A stretch of DNA of 64,000 bases, taken from DAOTWA01 sp963702935. GTDB taxonomy: Bacteria > Chloroflexota > Anaerolineae > Anaerolineales > Anaerolineaceae. Made by a program: the position numbers and the translations under genes. The stretch is from positions 4,774,001-4,838,000 of the forward strand of contig OY969772.1 of the NCBI GenBank assembly GCA_963702935.1, in the 5' to 3' direction. Positions 34,691 to 43,067 of the stretch are shown one piece after another; within the stretch, counting starts at the first letter, position 1; every line of letters starts with the position of its first letter. Below the pieces are notes generated by a model that was not told the DNA's origin, did not search any database, and saw nothing but the letters and a program-made list of their open reading frames with translations.

Positions 34691-35236
34691 TCAGTCCAGG
34701 ATGTAAAAAGCGTAGGGCTCGGTACCCAGCTCTTCCAGCAGGCGCACCGTCTGCTGGCGATTCACCAGCTTGTAGACCTCGCTAGTGGGGTCCTCCAGAT
34801 CGCCAAAGATGCGCGCGCGCTGGTGGCAGGTCTGCACGCAATAAGGCTCTTTTCCGATAGCCAACCGGTCGGAACAGAAATCGCATTTCTGCACCGTGCC
34901 GGTGAGGTGGTTGGGAACGCGCGCCCCGTAGGGGCAGGCCATCACACACGCCTTGCAGCCCACGCACTTCGTCTCGTCCACCCAAACGATGCCGTCCGCC
35001 CGCTGCTGAGAAGCGCCGGTGGGGCAGCACTCCACGCAGGGCGGGTTGCCACAATGCATACACAGCAAGGGCAGGTAGCTCATGTGTAAATCAGGAAAGA
35101 CCCCGATCGGCCCAATAGTGGTCACCGGGTTGTAGATCATATCCAGCGGCAGGTTGTTATTCACCTTGCAAGTCACTGTACAGGAATGGCAACCGATACA
35201 ACGCCGGGTATCCAGGACGATTGCATAGCGCGCCAT
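34691..35236 (-). CDS. Four-cluster ferredoxin-like electron transfer subunit (PsrB/DmsB type)
   Basis: This protein of 181 residues has four Cys groups: CIGCHSCTVTC, CMHCGNPPCVECC, CVGCKACVMAC and CDFCSDRLAIGKEPYCVQTC, enough for four [4Fe-4S] clusters. It wires the molybdoenzyme encoded immediately upstream to the NrfD-type membrane subunit. ATG 35236 gives MARYAIVLD, matching the MARY start of the shorter paralogues at 40333 and 47330; GTG 35245 is an alternative. The stop of the catalytic gene (35238) abuts it. Confidence 0.9.
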   Translation of the reverse strand: MARYAIVLDTRRCIGCHSCTVTCKVNNNLPLDMIYNPVTTIGPIGVFPDLHMSYLPLLCMHCGNPPCVECCPTGASQQRADGIVWVDETKCVGCKACVMACPYGARVPNHLTGTVQKCDFCSDRLAIGKEPYCVQTCHQRARIFGDLEDPTSEVYKLVNRQQTVRLLEELGTEPYAFYILD

Positions 35237-35237
35237 C

Positions 35238-37478
35238 TCAGGCACCTACCTTTCCATTTTTTTCTTCAGTTTTATAGACTTTACAGAGCAAGCCACGGTT
35301 GGCCCAGCTCCCGCCCATGGGATCGCAGTGCTCTTCGGCGGAGCTGGTCAAGACATTGGCATTCAATTCCAGGCAGCCGCCCAATTCAGGCTCTTGCGCC
35401 TCGCGCTCCGGGTACCACCAGCCGCGCTGCGTGACGACCACGCGGGGGTGGACCGCTTGAGTCAGGTTGGCCTTCTGCTTGATGCGCCCGCGGCGGGTCT
35501 CGATCCACACCCAGTCTCCTTCCTGGATGCCCAGCTCGGCGGCGGTCTGCGGGTTGATCTGCATGTAAGGCTCGTGGCGCAAGAAGCGCAACTCTTCGAT
35601 CTGGAAATGCTCCGAATGGTAATAGGGCATGAAACCGCCCCCGGCGATCAGCACCAGGGGATACTGCTCGGCCAGCTCAGGGTCGTCCACCTCGTTCTCA
35701 GCCGGTCCGATGTAAGTGGGCATGGGCGCGTAGCCCAGCTCTTCCAGCAAGCTGGAATACAGCTCCACGCGGCGGGAAGGGGTGGCAAAGCCGTTGCGGG
35801 CGTACTTGTAATACTCCCGCTCGGGGAAATGATAGCGCACCTGCTCTACGAATTCGTCGTAGCTGCCCACACCATAACCCAGGGGATAAATGCGGTAGTA
35901 ATCCGCCTCTTCGAGGGTCTCCCAGGGCCACATCTCCGCCTGGCCCAGGCGCAGCCCCAGGCCGCGCCAGAACTGGTAATCGGTGCGGCGCTCGTAGAGA
36001 GGTTGGATGGCGCGCTGCGAGGCGATCACGAAATCGGAGCAGCCATAGGTGCTGGTGATGGTGGGCCGCTCCAGCGCGCCGGCCGCCGGCAGGATGTAGT
36101 CCGCCAGCATGGCGGTGGGCGTCATCCAATAATCCATCGAGACCAACAGCCCAACCGAGCGCAGCGCCTGGAGCACCTTCTGGCTCTCGCCGTAGGAATT
36201 GATGGGGTTGGTAGCCAGGGTGATCAAAGCCTTGACCGGATAGGGCTGGCCGGTCAGGATGGCGTCGAAGACCTCCGGTGGGTGCGCCTCGCACATCCAC
36301 TCGGCGGTCGGCGCCTTGCCCCACACCTCGCGCGTGATGCCGGCGATCCGCCCATAGCCGGGCCAGGTGGTCAGCTTGTACTTATCCGAGCCGAGCTGCT
36401 TGGATTTCTGTTCTTCGGGCAGCCACTCGTTGGCCTCCATCTCCTCGTCGGTGATGAAATCCGGATTGGGGCCGGTGAGCAGGTCTGAGCCGGGAGCATC
36501 CAGGTTGCCGGTGACGGCGCGCAGCAGGGCGCGGGCGTGGATGGCCGCCCCGGCCGCCCGCCCGATCTGGTCCACCGCCACGCCCCACATCAGGTTGCCG
36601 GGCTTGTTGGTGGCGTACATTCGCGCCCCCTGGCGGATCAGCGCCGGGTCCAGCCAGGTGAGGGGAGCGGCCCATTCGGGCGTGTACTCCTGCACGTGCT
36701 GGGCCAACTGGTCGAAGCCCACGCAGCAATTCTCGATGAACTGCTGGTCGTACAGCCCCTCCCAGATGATCACGTTCAGCCAGGCCAGCGCCAGGGCGGC
36801 GTCGGAGCCGGGGCGAAGCGGCAGCCACAAATCGGCCCGGGCAGCCGTCTCGGTGAAGCGCGGGTCGATGACGACCAGCTTGACCCCGCTCTCGCGCAGG
36901 TCGGTGAGGCCGCGCATCTCGGGCATGTAAGATGCGCCCGGGTTGTGGCCCCACAAGACCACGCAACGGCTGCTCCCCAGGTCCATGTCGAAGGGACACC
37001 AACCGTAGATGGCCGTCTCCACCATGAAGGTCGGGATCCAGCATTGATGGGCGTTATGGAACGAGTTCGGGCTGCCAAACAGATTCATGAAGCGGCGGCG
37101 CGACCAATCGTGGGTGCGCTGCGTGCCGCCGGCGGTCGCCACCGCTTCCGCGCCGAATTCATCCCGGATCGCGGACAGCTTCCCGGAGATCTCGTCCAGG
37201 GCCTGGTCCCAGGAGATGCGCTGCCACTGGCCGTCGCCGCGCTGGCCGATGCTCTTCAAGGGGTAATTGACCCGCGCGGGATGATCGAGGTGCTTGAGGG
37301 CGATATTGCCGCGGGCGCACAGGCCGCCACGGCCGATGGGGTGATCCGGATCCCCTTCGATGGCCAAGACTTGATTATCCTTCACGTAGGCCAGCACGCC
37401 GCAGTTCTGATGGCAGAAAAAGCAGCAAGACTTCTTGACTGTAACGCCTTCTTGATTCAAATCAACGCGAGTCGTCAC
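35238..37478 (-). CDS. Molybdopterin oxidoreductase catalytic subunit of a PsrABC-like complex
   Basis: This 746-residue protein has Cys19-x2-Cys22-x3-Cys26 and Cys54 for [4Fe-4S], and a likely Mo ligand Cys146 in HNAHQCWIPT. Conserved blocks include LWGHNPGASY, DPRFTETAARADLWLPLRPGSDA and NGFATPSRRVELYSSLL. GTG 37478 is used. There is no signal peptide, unlike exported PsrA, so the complex faces the cytoplasm. With the following ferredoxin and NrfD-type subunits it forms a three-subunit quinone-linked oxidoreductase. The substrate is unknown. Confidence 0.88.
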   Translation of the reverse strand: MTTRVDLNQEGVTVKKSCCFFCHQNCGVLAYVKDNQVLAIEGDPDHPIGRGGLCARGNIALKHLDHPARVNYPLKSIGQRGDGQWQRISWDQALDEISGKLSAIRDEFGAEAVATAGGTQRTHDWSRRRFMNLFGSPNSFHNAHQCWIPTFMVETAIYGWCPFDMDLGSSRCVVLWGHNPGASYMPEMRGLTDLRESGVKLVVIDPRFTETAARADLWLPLRPGSDAALALAWLNVIIWEGLYDQQFIENCCVGFDQLAQHVQEYTPEWAAPLTWLDPALIRQGARMYATNKPGNLMWGVAVDQIGRAAGAAIHARALLRAVTGNLDAPGSDLLTGPNPDFITDEEMEANEWLPEEQKSKQLGSDKYKLTTWPGYGRIAGITREVWGKAPTAEWMCEAHPPEVFDAILTGQPYPVKALITLATNPINSYGESQKVLQALRSVGLLVSMDYWMTPTAMLADYILPAAGALERPTITSTYGCSDFVIASQRAIQPLYERRTDYQFWRGLGLRLGQAEMWPWETLEEADYYRIYPLGYGVGSYDEFVEQVRYHFPEREYYKYARNGFATPSRRVELYSSLLEELGYAPMPTYIGPAENEVDDPELAEQYPLVLIAGGGFMPYYHSEHFQIEELRFLRHEPYMQINPQTAAELGIQEGDWVWIETRRGRIKQKANLTQAVHPRVVVTQRGWWYPEREAQEPELGGCLELNANVLTSSAEEHCDPMGGSWANRGLLCKVYKTEEKNGKVGA

Positions 37479-37493
37479 GGGGCAGTCTCCTCC

Positions 37494-38276
37494 TCACAAT
37501 GTGATGCGCAAGCCGTCGTAGGCCAGGTTGAACTGCTCGCCCTGGTTGCGCAAGTACGCTTCCAGCTCCCGGTTGGAGACCGGCTGGTCGTGGTGCATAG
37601 AGAGGTGGGTCAGGTAGACCCGCCCAGTACCCAAGGAGCGAGCCAAAGCCAGAGCGCCCTCGACCGACTGGTGGCTGGCGGGCATCCAGTTCCGCCCCCA
37701 GAAGGTAGCGTCGACGATCAGGGTATCCACCCGCTGCAAGGCAGCGGCAGTCGCCGGGGGCAACGGACCTGTGTCCGGGAAATAAGCCGTGCGCCGGCCC
37801 TCCCGCTCGAAAAGCAGCCCCAGCGTCCCAGGGGCATGTCCGGCTTCCAGGAAAGTACAGCTCAGGCCATCGAACTCCCAGGTGGCCCCTGCCACGACCG
37901 GGGTAATCTCCAGGCAGTCGGCCAGGAAGTCGAAGGCGGCCAGAAGCTGAGCCTGCGTCTCCCCGGTCATGGCAACGGGCAGGCGCTGCTTGCGACGCAA
38001 GCGCACGTAGAACTCCAGGTCGCCCAGGCCGCCAAAATGGTCGAAGTGCCAATGGGTGAGGATCATGCGGTCAACGTCCGCGGCGCCTTCGCGCAGCAGG
38101 TCCTGGCGCAGCTCCGGCGGGGCATCCACCAGGGTGGTCTCCGCACCCCGCAGGAGGAGCCCACACCGCGAGCGCTGGAAACGCGGCTCGGCACGCGCCT
38201 CCTGGCAGGCCACGCAGTCGCAAAAAAAAGAGGGCACCCCACACCCCGCGCCAGTCCCCAAAAATACTAACTCCAC
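37494..38276 (-). CDS. PhnP-like metallo-beta-lactamase-fold hydrolase
   Basis: This 260-residue protein starts MELVFLGTGAGCGVPSFFCDC, has the metal site LTHWHFDHFGGL and downstream ligands in EAGHAPGTLG, YFPDTG and YLTHLSMHHD. The early CxCxxC resembles the zinc finger of PhnP, a cyclic phosphodiesterase. GTG 38276 follows AAGGAGACGGGCTATC. It leads the group of molybdoenzyme genes, with candidate operator boxes 126 bp upstream (38391-38433). A nucleotide or cofactor phosphodiester is a plausible substrate. Confidence 0.8.
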   Translation of the reverse strand: MELVFLGTGAGCGVPSFFCDCVACQEARAEPRFQRSRCGLLLRGAETTLVDAPPELRQDLLREGAADVDRMILTHWHFDHFGGLGDLEFYVRLRRKQRLPVAMTGETQAQLLAAFDFLADCLEITPVVAGATWEFDGLSCTFLEAGHAPGTLGLLFEREGRRTAYFPDTGPLPPATAAALQRVDTLIVDATFWGRNWMPASHQSVEGALALARSLGTGRVYLTHLSMHHDQPVSNRELEAYLRNQGEQFNLAYDGLRITL

Positions 38277-38333
38277 GATAGCCCGTCTCCTTTTATTCGA
38301 GTTGAACGCTACAGATCAGACAGCGACCTCTAC

Positions 38334-38353
38334 CCCTGGCCTGATGGCCAGGG
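38334..38353. repeat. Short perfect hairpin in the PhnP-like gene leader
   Basis: CCCTGGCC (38334-38341) pairs with GGCCAGGG (38346-38353) around TGAT, upstream of the minus-strand gene at 38276. No U-tract follows on either strand. Confidence 0.5.
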
Positions 38354-38390
38354 CTCTATTATCATTCTAGTAGGCCCAGAGAAGACCGTC

Positions 38391-38433
38391 ATCACCCAGC
38401 CGGGATAACAAGTGGGTGATTTAAGAGGGTGAT
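38391..38433 (+). promoter_or_regulatory. Candidate operator: GGGTGATT-like boxes
   Basis: ATCACCC (38391-38397), then GGGATAA (38402), GGGTGAT (38414) and GGGTGAT (38427): three direct boxes at 12 and 13 bp plus one inverted. The boxes lie upstream of the PhnP-like gene (start 38276), on the strand opposite to its transcription. The same arrangement is seen at 38929 and 53768. Confidence 0.55.
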
Positions 38434-38568
38434 TTGAGCAGCTCAACCGCCCAGGGGCTGACGCAGGGCATACACAAAACAGCGGGTCCGGCATTGCAGC
38501 ACGCCAGGCCCGCTATCGCATGAACAGGGAGAAACGAGCTATCCGATTTGGCTCCCCACCGGCGGCAA

Positions 38569-38853
38569 TTATTCGTCCTTACCGGGCACCTTGGGAGGAA
38601 CGGGAGGTGCCTTAGGAGGAACGGGCGGCGCCTTGGGCGGCGCGGGCGGTGCCTTGGGTGGGGTGATGCCACCGGCCTGTCCGGGCGGCGGAGGCGCCTT
38701 GGGGGCCGCGCTGCTAGCCTGGCCGGGAGGGGGAGGCGCCACGGGCAATTCCGCTCCGCACTTAACACACTTTTCAGCGTCCGCAGCATTCACCGTGCCA
38801 CATTGCGCGCATTTTCTCGGTTGTTTCTGGGCTGATGGGGGTCTAAAGCACAT
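38569..38853 (-). CDS. Small zinc-ribbon protein with proline-rich repeat tail
   Basis: This 94-residue protein has a zinc ribbon (Cys15-x2-Cys18 and Cys29-x2-Cys32, CAQCGT and CVKCGAEL) and a tail made of PPKAPP-type repeats to the end (KAPPAPPKAPPVPPKAPPV). Zinc ribbons plus disordered proline-rich tails usually mediate protein contacts. The start is ATG 38853 with AAGGAGACTATCAAACA before it, and a four-box candidate operator lies 75-120 bp upstream, so it may belong to the same regulon as the molybdoenzymes. The function is unknown. Confidence 0.65.
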   Translation of the reverse strand: MCFRPPSAQKQPRKCAQCGTVNAADAEKCVKCGAELPVAPPPPGQASSAAPKAPPPPGQAGGITPPKAPPAPPKAPPVPPKAPPVPPKVPGKDE

Positions 38854-38928
38854 TGTTTGATAGTCTCCTTGGGATCAATCCATTAATTGCATCCTTCAAG
38901 CATTCTAGCAAGGCATCCCCTGGCTGTA

Positions 38929-38971
38929 ATCACCCATTTCGGGTTATTGCGGGGTGATCTGGCCGGGTAAT
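38929..38971 (+). promoter_or_regulatory. Candidate operator: GGGTGATT-like boxes
   Basis: ATCACCC (38929-38935, inverted), GGGTTAT (38941), GGGTGAT (38952) and GGGTAAT (38965), so the direct boxes are 11 and 13 bp apart. They lie upstream of the zinc-ribbon gene, on the opposite strand to its transcription. Spacing and consensus match the site at 53768 exactly. Confidence 0.6.
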
Positions 38972-39022
38972 CTGCCAGCGCAGCCCGAAGCCGGCCACAG
39001 GCGCCGTGCCAAAGTCTCCCGG

Positions 39023-40261
39023 TCAGCGCACCTTGACCAGCCAGCCGGCCACCAGGCCCAGCGCCAATACCGGGATCATCCATAGGCCCGCCGTCACCCA
39101 GCCCGCGCTCTCCACCAGCGCCCCAAATACCATCGGCCCTACGAACATCCCCAGGTTCTGTCCCAGCGTCACTACCGCCATGCCCATCCCCGCCAGCAGC
39201 GGCTTCCCCATGATCTCCGGCGCCGCCGCAAACGTCGCCGTCGGGATCGCTCCCGCGATCACCCCCAGCAGGATCAGCCACAGCGAGACCCCCGCTCCAC
39301 TCACGCTGAACGGGAACAGCATCATCACCCCCACCACCACGAACGGCAAGGTGAACACCAGCCGCCGCGACCCAATCTTATCCGACAGAATCCCCGCCAA
39401 CGGCGCCGAGAAGATCACCACGATCATCACCAGGCTGGCCGTGAACGAGGCCCCCGCCAGGCTGTACCCCCGCTCCGACGACAGAAACGTCGGATAGTAG
39501 GTGTTGACCGCCAGCAGCGCCGCGTTGAAGCAGGCAAACTCCAGCCCCAACAGCCAGATGCTGCGGTTCGACAGCGCCTTGACCAGATTGGGCGCCTCGC
39601 CTTCCGCCGCCCCGCCGCCCCCAGGCTTACCTGCCGCCGCCGGCATCTTCATAAAGATCGCGTACAGCACGAACGCCACCAGCGCAAATCCCGCTCCAAA
39701 CCACCAGATCGACTGCCATCCCATGGAGCTCGCCAGCGTCGGCGCCAGCAGGTACATCACCACACTCCCCACCGGCACCCACGTCGCCCAGATGCCCATC
39801 GGCACCCCTTGCTTGGCCGGCGGAAACCAGGTGGCGATGGACGCCGGGGCTACCACCGCGATCAGCCCCATGCCTACCCCCTCGATCACCCGGCTCACCA
39901 ACATCAGCCCCGCGCTGCCCGACAAGGCCCCCATCACCGACCCGATCACCATGCACCCTACCGCGATCAGCCCGGTCGCCTTCAACCCGATGCGCTGCAC
40001 GATGATCCCCGCCGGCAACGCCAGCAGAAACCCCGTGATCGAAAACACCGACATCAGCATCCCCGCGCTGGCGATGCTCAGCTTGAAGGCTTCCATCATC
40101 ACCGGCATCACCGGCGGCACCTTGAATTGGTTCAACGGCGCCGCCACGCTCGCCAGAAACGTCACCCCCAGAATCACCCAGGCATACCCCGGCACCACCG
40201 CCTGCGGCGCCGCACCTTTCCCCGTCTCCGGAGCCGTTTGTGCTATTCCTTGTCCACTCAT
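39023..40261 (-). CDS. MFS transporter, copy 1
   Basis: This 412-residue major facilitator has about twelve membrane helices, a central loop rich in Gly and Lys (AAAGKPGGGGAAEGEAP) and the motif GIIVQRIGLKATG near helix 2-3. Its ligand is unknown. It follows a molybdoenzyme and its Fe-S subunit, and the equivalent position in gut catechol-dehydroxylase clusters is also held by MFS genes, so an aromatic acid or polyphenol ligand is inferred. Copy 2 at 46023 differs by about one substitution (T/A) and one deleted Ala. Confidence 0.88.
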   Translation of the reverse strand: MSGQGIAQTAPETGKGAAPQAVVPGYAWVILGVTFLASVAAPLNQFKVPPVMPVMMEAFKLSIASAGMLMSVFSITGFLLALPAGIIVQRIGLKATGLIAVGCMVIGSVMGALSGSAGLMLVSRVIEGVGMGLIAVVAPASIATWFPPAKQGVPMGIWATWVPVGSVVMYLLAPTLASSMGWQSIWWFGAGFALVAFVLYAIFMKMPAAAGKPGGGGAAEGEAPNLVKALSNRSIWLLGLEFACFNAALLAVNTYYPTFLSSERGYSLAGASFTASLVMIVVIFSAPLAGILSDKIGSRRLVFTLPFVVVGVMMLFPFSVSGAGVSLWLILLGVIAGAIPTATFAAAPEIMGKPLLAGMGMAVVTLGQNLGMFVGPMVFGALVESAGWVTAGLWMIPVLALGLVAGWLVKVR

Positions 40262-40289
40262 GCCCTGCCTCCCTCGTGTCGTCTATTTT

Positions 40290-40323
40290 AGACCCTAAAG
40301 GTCTATCCAGACCTTTAGGGTCT
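40290..40323. repeat. Perfect 15-bp palindrome between Fe-S and MFS genes, copy 1
   Basis: AGACCCTAAAGGTCT (40290-40304) pairs with AGACCTTTAGGGTCT (40309-40323) around ATCC. No U-tract. It is conserved in copy 2 at 47287-47320. It probably shapes the mRNA between two co-transcribed genes. Confidence 0.7.
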
Positions 40324-40332
40324 TCTCAAAGG

Positions 40333-40668
40333 CTACTTCGGCGCAAAGAGCACCATGTGCGACTTGGCGTTCATCTCCTCCGCCAACTCTTCCACCGGTC
40401 CAAACTTCATCACCGCCGCCTGGCAGTGGTGCACACAGGCCGGCTTCTTCCCCTGCGCCACCCGCTCCCCGCACAGGTTGCACAGCTCGGTCGGCACCGG
40501 GATGTAGCTATACTGCCATTTGTCCGCGCTGATTTGCCACGGCCCGATCTCCGCCAGCTTGATGCCCCACTGCCCCACCGGGATTTGATGCTCCATGCTG
40601 CATGCCATCTCACAACTGTGGCAGCCCGTGCAGTATTCGTAATCGATCAGCAATCCGTAGCGGGCCAT
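40333..40668 (-). CDS. Small two-cluster ferredoxin-like subunit, copy 1
   Basis: This 111-residue protein reads MARYGLLIDYEYCTGCHSC and CNLCGERVAQGKKPACVHHC; eight Cys can bind two [4Fe-4S] clusters. It is a shortened relative of four-cluster PsrB/DmsB subunits, having lost the middle ferredoxin insert. It lies 1 bp after the molybdoenzyme stop and should be its direct electron partner. The protein is identical to copy 2 at 47330. Confidence 0.88.
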   Translation of the reverse strand: MARYGLLIDYEYCTGCHSCEMACSMEHQIPVGQWGIKLAEIGPWQISADKWQYSYIPVPTELCNLCGERVAQGKKPACVHHCQAAVMKFGPVEELAEEMNAKSHMVLFAPK

Positions 40669-40669
40669 C

Positions 40670-42901
40670 TTATTTCTCTCCTTCCTCTACCTTGTAGATC
40701 TTGCACAACAACGACTTGTAGTTGCCGCCAAAGCCACTCTTGCCCGGCAAGAGCGGCACGAGCTGGTTGACCCCCGATTCCCAGACGCCAAACAGGTCCG
40801 GTTCAGCCGCCGCTTTCTCCGGGAACCACCAGGCGTGGTCGGCATTGACTACCCGCGGGTCTATGATGGGGGTCAATTTGGCCCTCTGCCGGCAGCGGCC
40901 CATGCGGTTCTCGATCCACACCCAGTCGCCATCCCGAATACCGTACCTGGCAGCAGTGCTGGGGTGGATCTGTAGCTCGGGGTCCGGGTGCAGAGCGCGC
41001 AATTTCTCCACCTGGCGCTGTTCCGAGTGGAAAAAGGCCCAAGGGCGAGCGCCGGTGGTGAGCACCAGGGGGTATTCCTGATAAACGTCAGGGGTGCTCA
41101 AGGGGCTCTCGGTAGGCTCTTCATAATAAGGCAGCGGATCCAGGCCCCACCCCTCAAAGAGCGTGGAATACAGCTCGACGCGCCCGGTGGGTGTGTTGAA
41201 ACCGGGCTGGCCGTCCCGCCGCTGCAAGCCCTTTTCATATTTCTTATATTCGAATTGAGTGAACAAAGGCCCGTCCTGCCTGACGTCCTCAAATTTAAGG
41301 CCGGCCTTGGCGAGCATGGAGCTGTACATTTCCTGGACGTTTTCCCAGGGCCAGGCCTCCGGATTCCAGCGCTTGCCCATCTCCAGGTTGATCTCCTGGT
41401 CCGATTTGGCCTCCCCAATTTGCGTGACCTTATTGATGGCTCCGACGTGGTACCAGACGGCCCGCAAGCCATCGCGCTCGGGGTAAGTGGCCGCCGGCAG
41501 GAGGATGTCGGCGAAAGCCACCGCAGTGGGCGTCATGAAAAGATCCACAACGACCACGAAATCCAGCTTCTTGATCCCGGCATAGAGCTTCTTGGGGTCC
41601 GCGCCCATACAGGCAATGGGGTTGTTAGTCTGGATCCAGGCGCCCTTGATGGGGTAAGGCTTGCCGGTCAGACAAGCTTCGGCAAGCTCGTCCGACTGGG
41701 CGTTCATGAAGCCAAAGCCGAGGATGGGGTATTTGTCCAGCCCCAGGCGCTTGGCGGCTACCTCGGGACTCAATAACTCGGCTCCCCATCCGCCGCCCCA
41801 GGGCTCGATCACCCCCAGGGGTGGCACGACGGTCATCATGCCGCCGGGCACGTCCAGGTTGCCGGTGATGGTCCACAAGGCCGAGATGGCGTGACCGGCC
41901 GGCAGGGACTCCTTGGTCATATCGACCGCCAGGCCCCATTGGATCGCCGCCGGCTTGCTGGTGGCGAATAATTTAGCCGCGGCGACGATCTTTTCCTTGG
42001 GAATCCAGGTGATCGCCGAGACTTTATCCACCGGGTAATCGGCCACGCGCTCGGCCAGCTTATCGAAGCCGTAAGTCCATTTGTCGACGAACTCCTTATC
42101 GTACAGCTCTTCCTGGATGATGAGATTGAGCATGCCCATCGCCAGGGCGGCGTCGGTGCCCGGACGGATTTGCAGCCATAGATCGGCGCGGGAGGCCAGC
42201 CAGGTCAGGCGCGGATCGACGACGATCAGCTTGGTGCCGCGCTTCATGCAGTCAACGATCCAGTGGCCGTAGAAGCCATCTGGGTTGGACACGATCGGGT
42301 TATTGCCCCAGATGATGATACATTCCGGTGGCTTCCAGTTGGGATTGTCGTAGCGGTCCGCAAAGTATTGGGAGCAATCGACCACGGCAAAATCGCCGGT
42401 GGTGACCAGCATCATGGCCACGCGCGGCAGGTAACAGGCGTTCCCGCTGAGCCCGATGCTCACGTAATTGGGGCTGCCGAAGGAATAGGCGAGGCGGCTG
42501 AGGTAAGCAATGATGTCTCTGCCGGTGCCCTGGGCAAAATAGACCGATTCTGGCCCGTATTTATCCTTGATCTCGCCGAATCTCTCGACGATCGTATCGT
42601 AGGCCTCTTCCCACGAAATCCGCTCCCATTTATTCTCCCCCCGCTCCCCCACGCGCTTCATGGGGTACTTCAGACGGTCGGGGTGATTCACTACATCGGG
42701 AAGCGCGAGACAGCGCACACACAGGCGGCCCTGGTTGTAAGGGCTCTCCGGATCGCCCTCCACCTTGACCAACTTCCCATCTTTGTCGGTGTAGAGCAGC
42801 ACCCCACAGCCATCATGACAGCCAGGGCCAGACCAGGAACTCCCCCGGGTTACGGTGTAGCCATTTTCTTCCCATCTCCAAGGTCTTTTTTGGGTCGCCA
42901 T
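40670..42901 (-). CDS. Cytoplasmic molybdoenzyme 1 (catechol-dehydroxylase/transhydroxylase-like DMSO reductase family)
   Basis: This 743-residue protein has no signal peptide. The N-terminal Fe-S region reads GPGCHDGCGVLLY (Cys28, Cys32), NQGRLCVRCLALP (Cys61, Cys64); the usual first Cys is replaced by Gly25, so a cluster would need Cys64. The likely Mo ligand is Cys156 in LSGNACYLPR. WGNNPIVSNPDGFYGHW, DPRLTWLASRADLWLQIRPGTDA and NTPTGRVELYS follow. The combination of molybdoenzyme, small Fe-S protein, MFS transporter and LuxR-type regulator recalls catechol dehydroxylase loci of Gordonibacter and Eggerthella. A polyphenol substrate is inferred. Its paralogue is at 47667. Confidence 0.85.
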   Translation of the reverse strand: MATQKRPWRWEENGYTVTRGSSWSGPGCHDGCGVLLYTDKDGKLVKVEGDPESPYNQGRLCVRCLALPDVVNHPDRLKYPMKRVGERGENKWERISWEEAYDTIVERFGEIKDKYGPESVYFAQGTGRDIIAYLSRLAYSFGSPNYVSIGLSGNACYLPRVAMMLVTTGDFAVVDCSQYFADRYDNPNWKPPECIIIWGNNPIVSNPDGFYGHWIVDCMKRGTKLIVVDPRLTWLASRADLWLQIRPGTDAALAMGMLNLIIQEELYDKEFVDKWTYGFDKLAERVADYPVDKVSAITWIPKEKIVAAAKLFATSKPAAIQWGLAVDMTKESLPAGHAISALWTITGNLDVPGGMMTVVPPLGVIEPWGGGWGAELLSPEVAAKRLGLDKYPILGFGFMNAQSDELAEACLTGKPYPIKGAWIQTNNPIACMGADPKKLYAGIKKLDFVVVVDLFMTPTAVAFADILLPAATYPERDGLRAVWYHVGAINKVTQIGEAKSDQEINLEMGKRWNPEAWPWENVQEMYSSMLAKAGLKFEDVRQDGPLFTQFEYKKYEKGLQRRDGQPGFNTPTGRVELYSTLFEGWGLDPLPYYEEPTESPLSTPDVYQEYPLVLTTGARPWAFFHSEQRQVEKLRALHPDPELQIHPSTAARYGIRDGDWVWIENRMGRCRQRAKLTPIIDPRVVNADHAWWFPEKAAAEPDLFGVWESGVNQLVPLLPGKSGFGGNYKSLLCKIYKVEEGEK

Positions 42902-43067
42902 TGAGATTAACCTCCTTGATTTTTCGAGCTTTACTTCGTAAAGGATGAATAGATGACGATCGTTACACGCCCTTCATTTCTGCAAGCAGGAGTCTCCTTT
43001 CCGTAGAATGACAGGATAGCAACTCGGATTACCTTAATATTCGCGCAACGAACCGCCCATGTAATCA

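Larger units (their letters stand above)
39022..40770 (-). repeat. 1.75-kb duplicated segment, copy 1
   Basis: Nearly identical to 46022-47767 over the MFS gene, the palindrome, the small Fe-S gene and the last 30 or so codons of the molybdoenzyme gene. The copies differ by a 3-bp GCC unit near 39636 and scattered single bases. Identity stops abruptly inside the molybdoenzyme 3' end. Confidence 0.9.

Noticed and set aside
38590..38720. Tandem DNA repeat or CRISPR-like array
   Set aside because: The GGxGCCTTxGG repeats are the coding sequence of a PPKAPP proline-rich tail; unit lengths and spacing do not fit a CRISPR.
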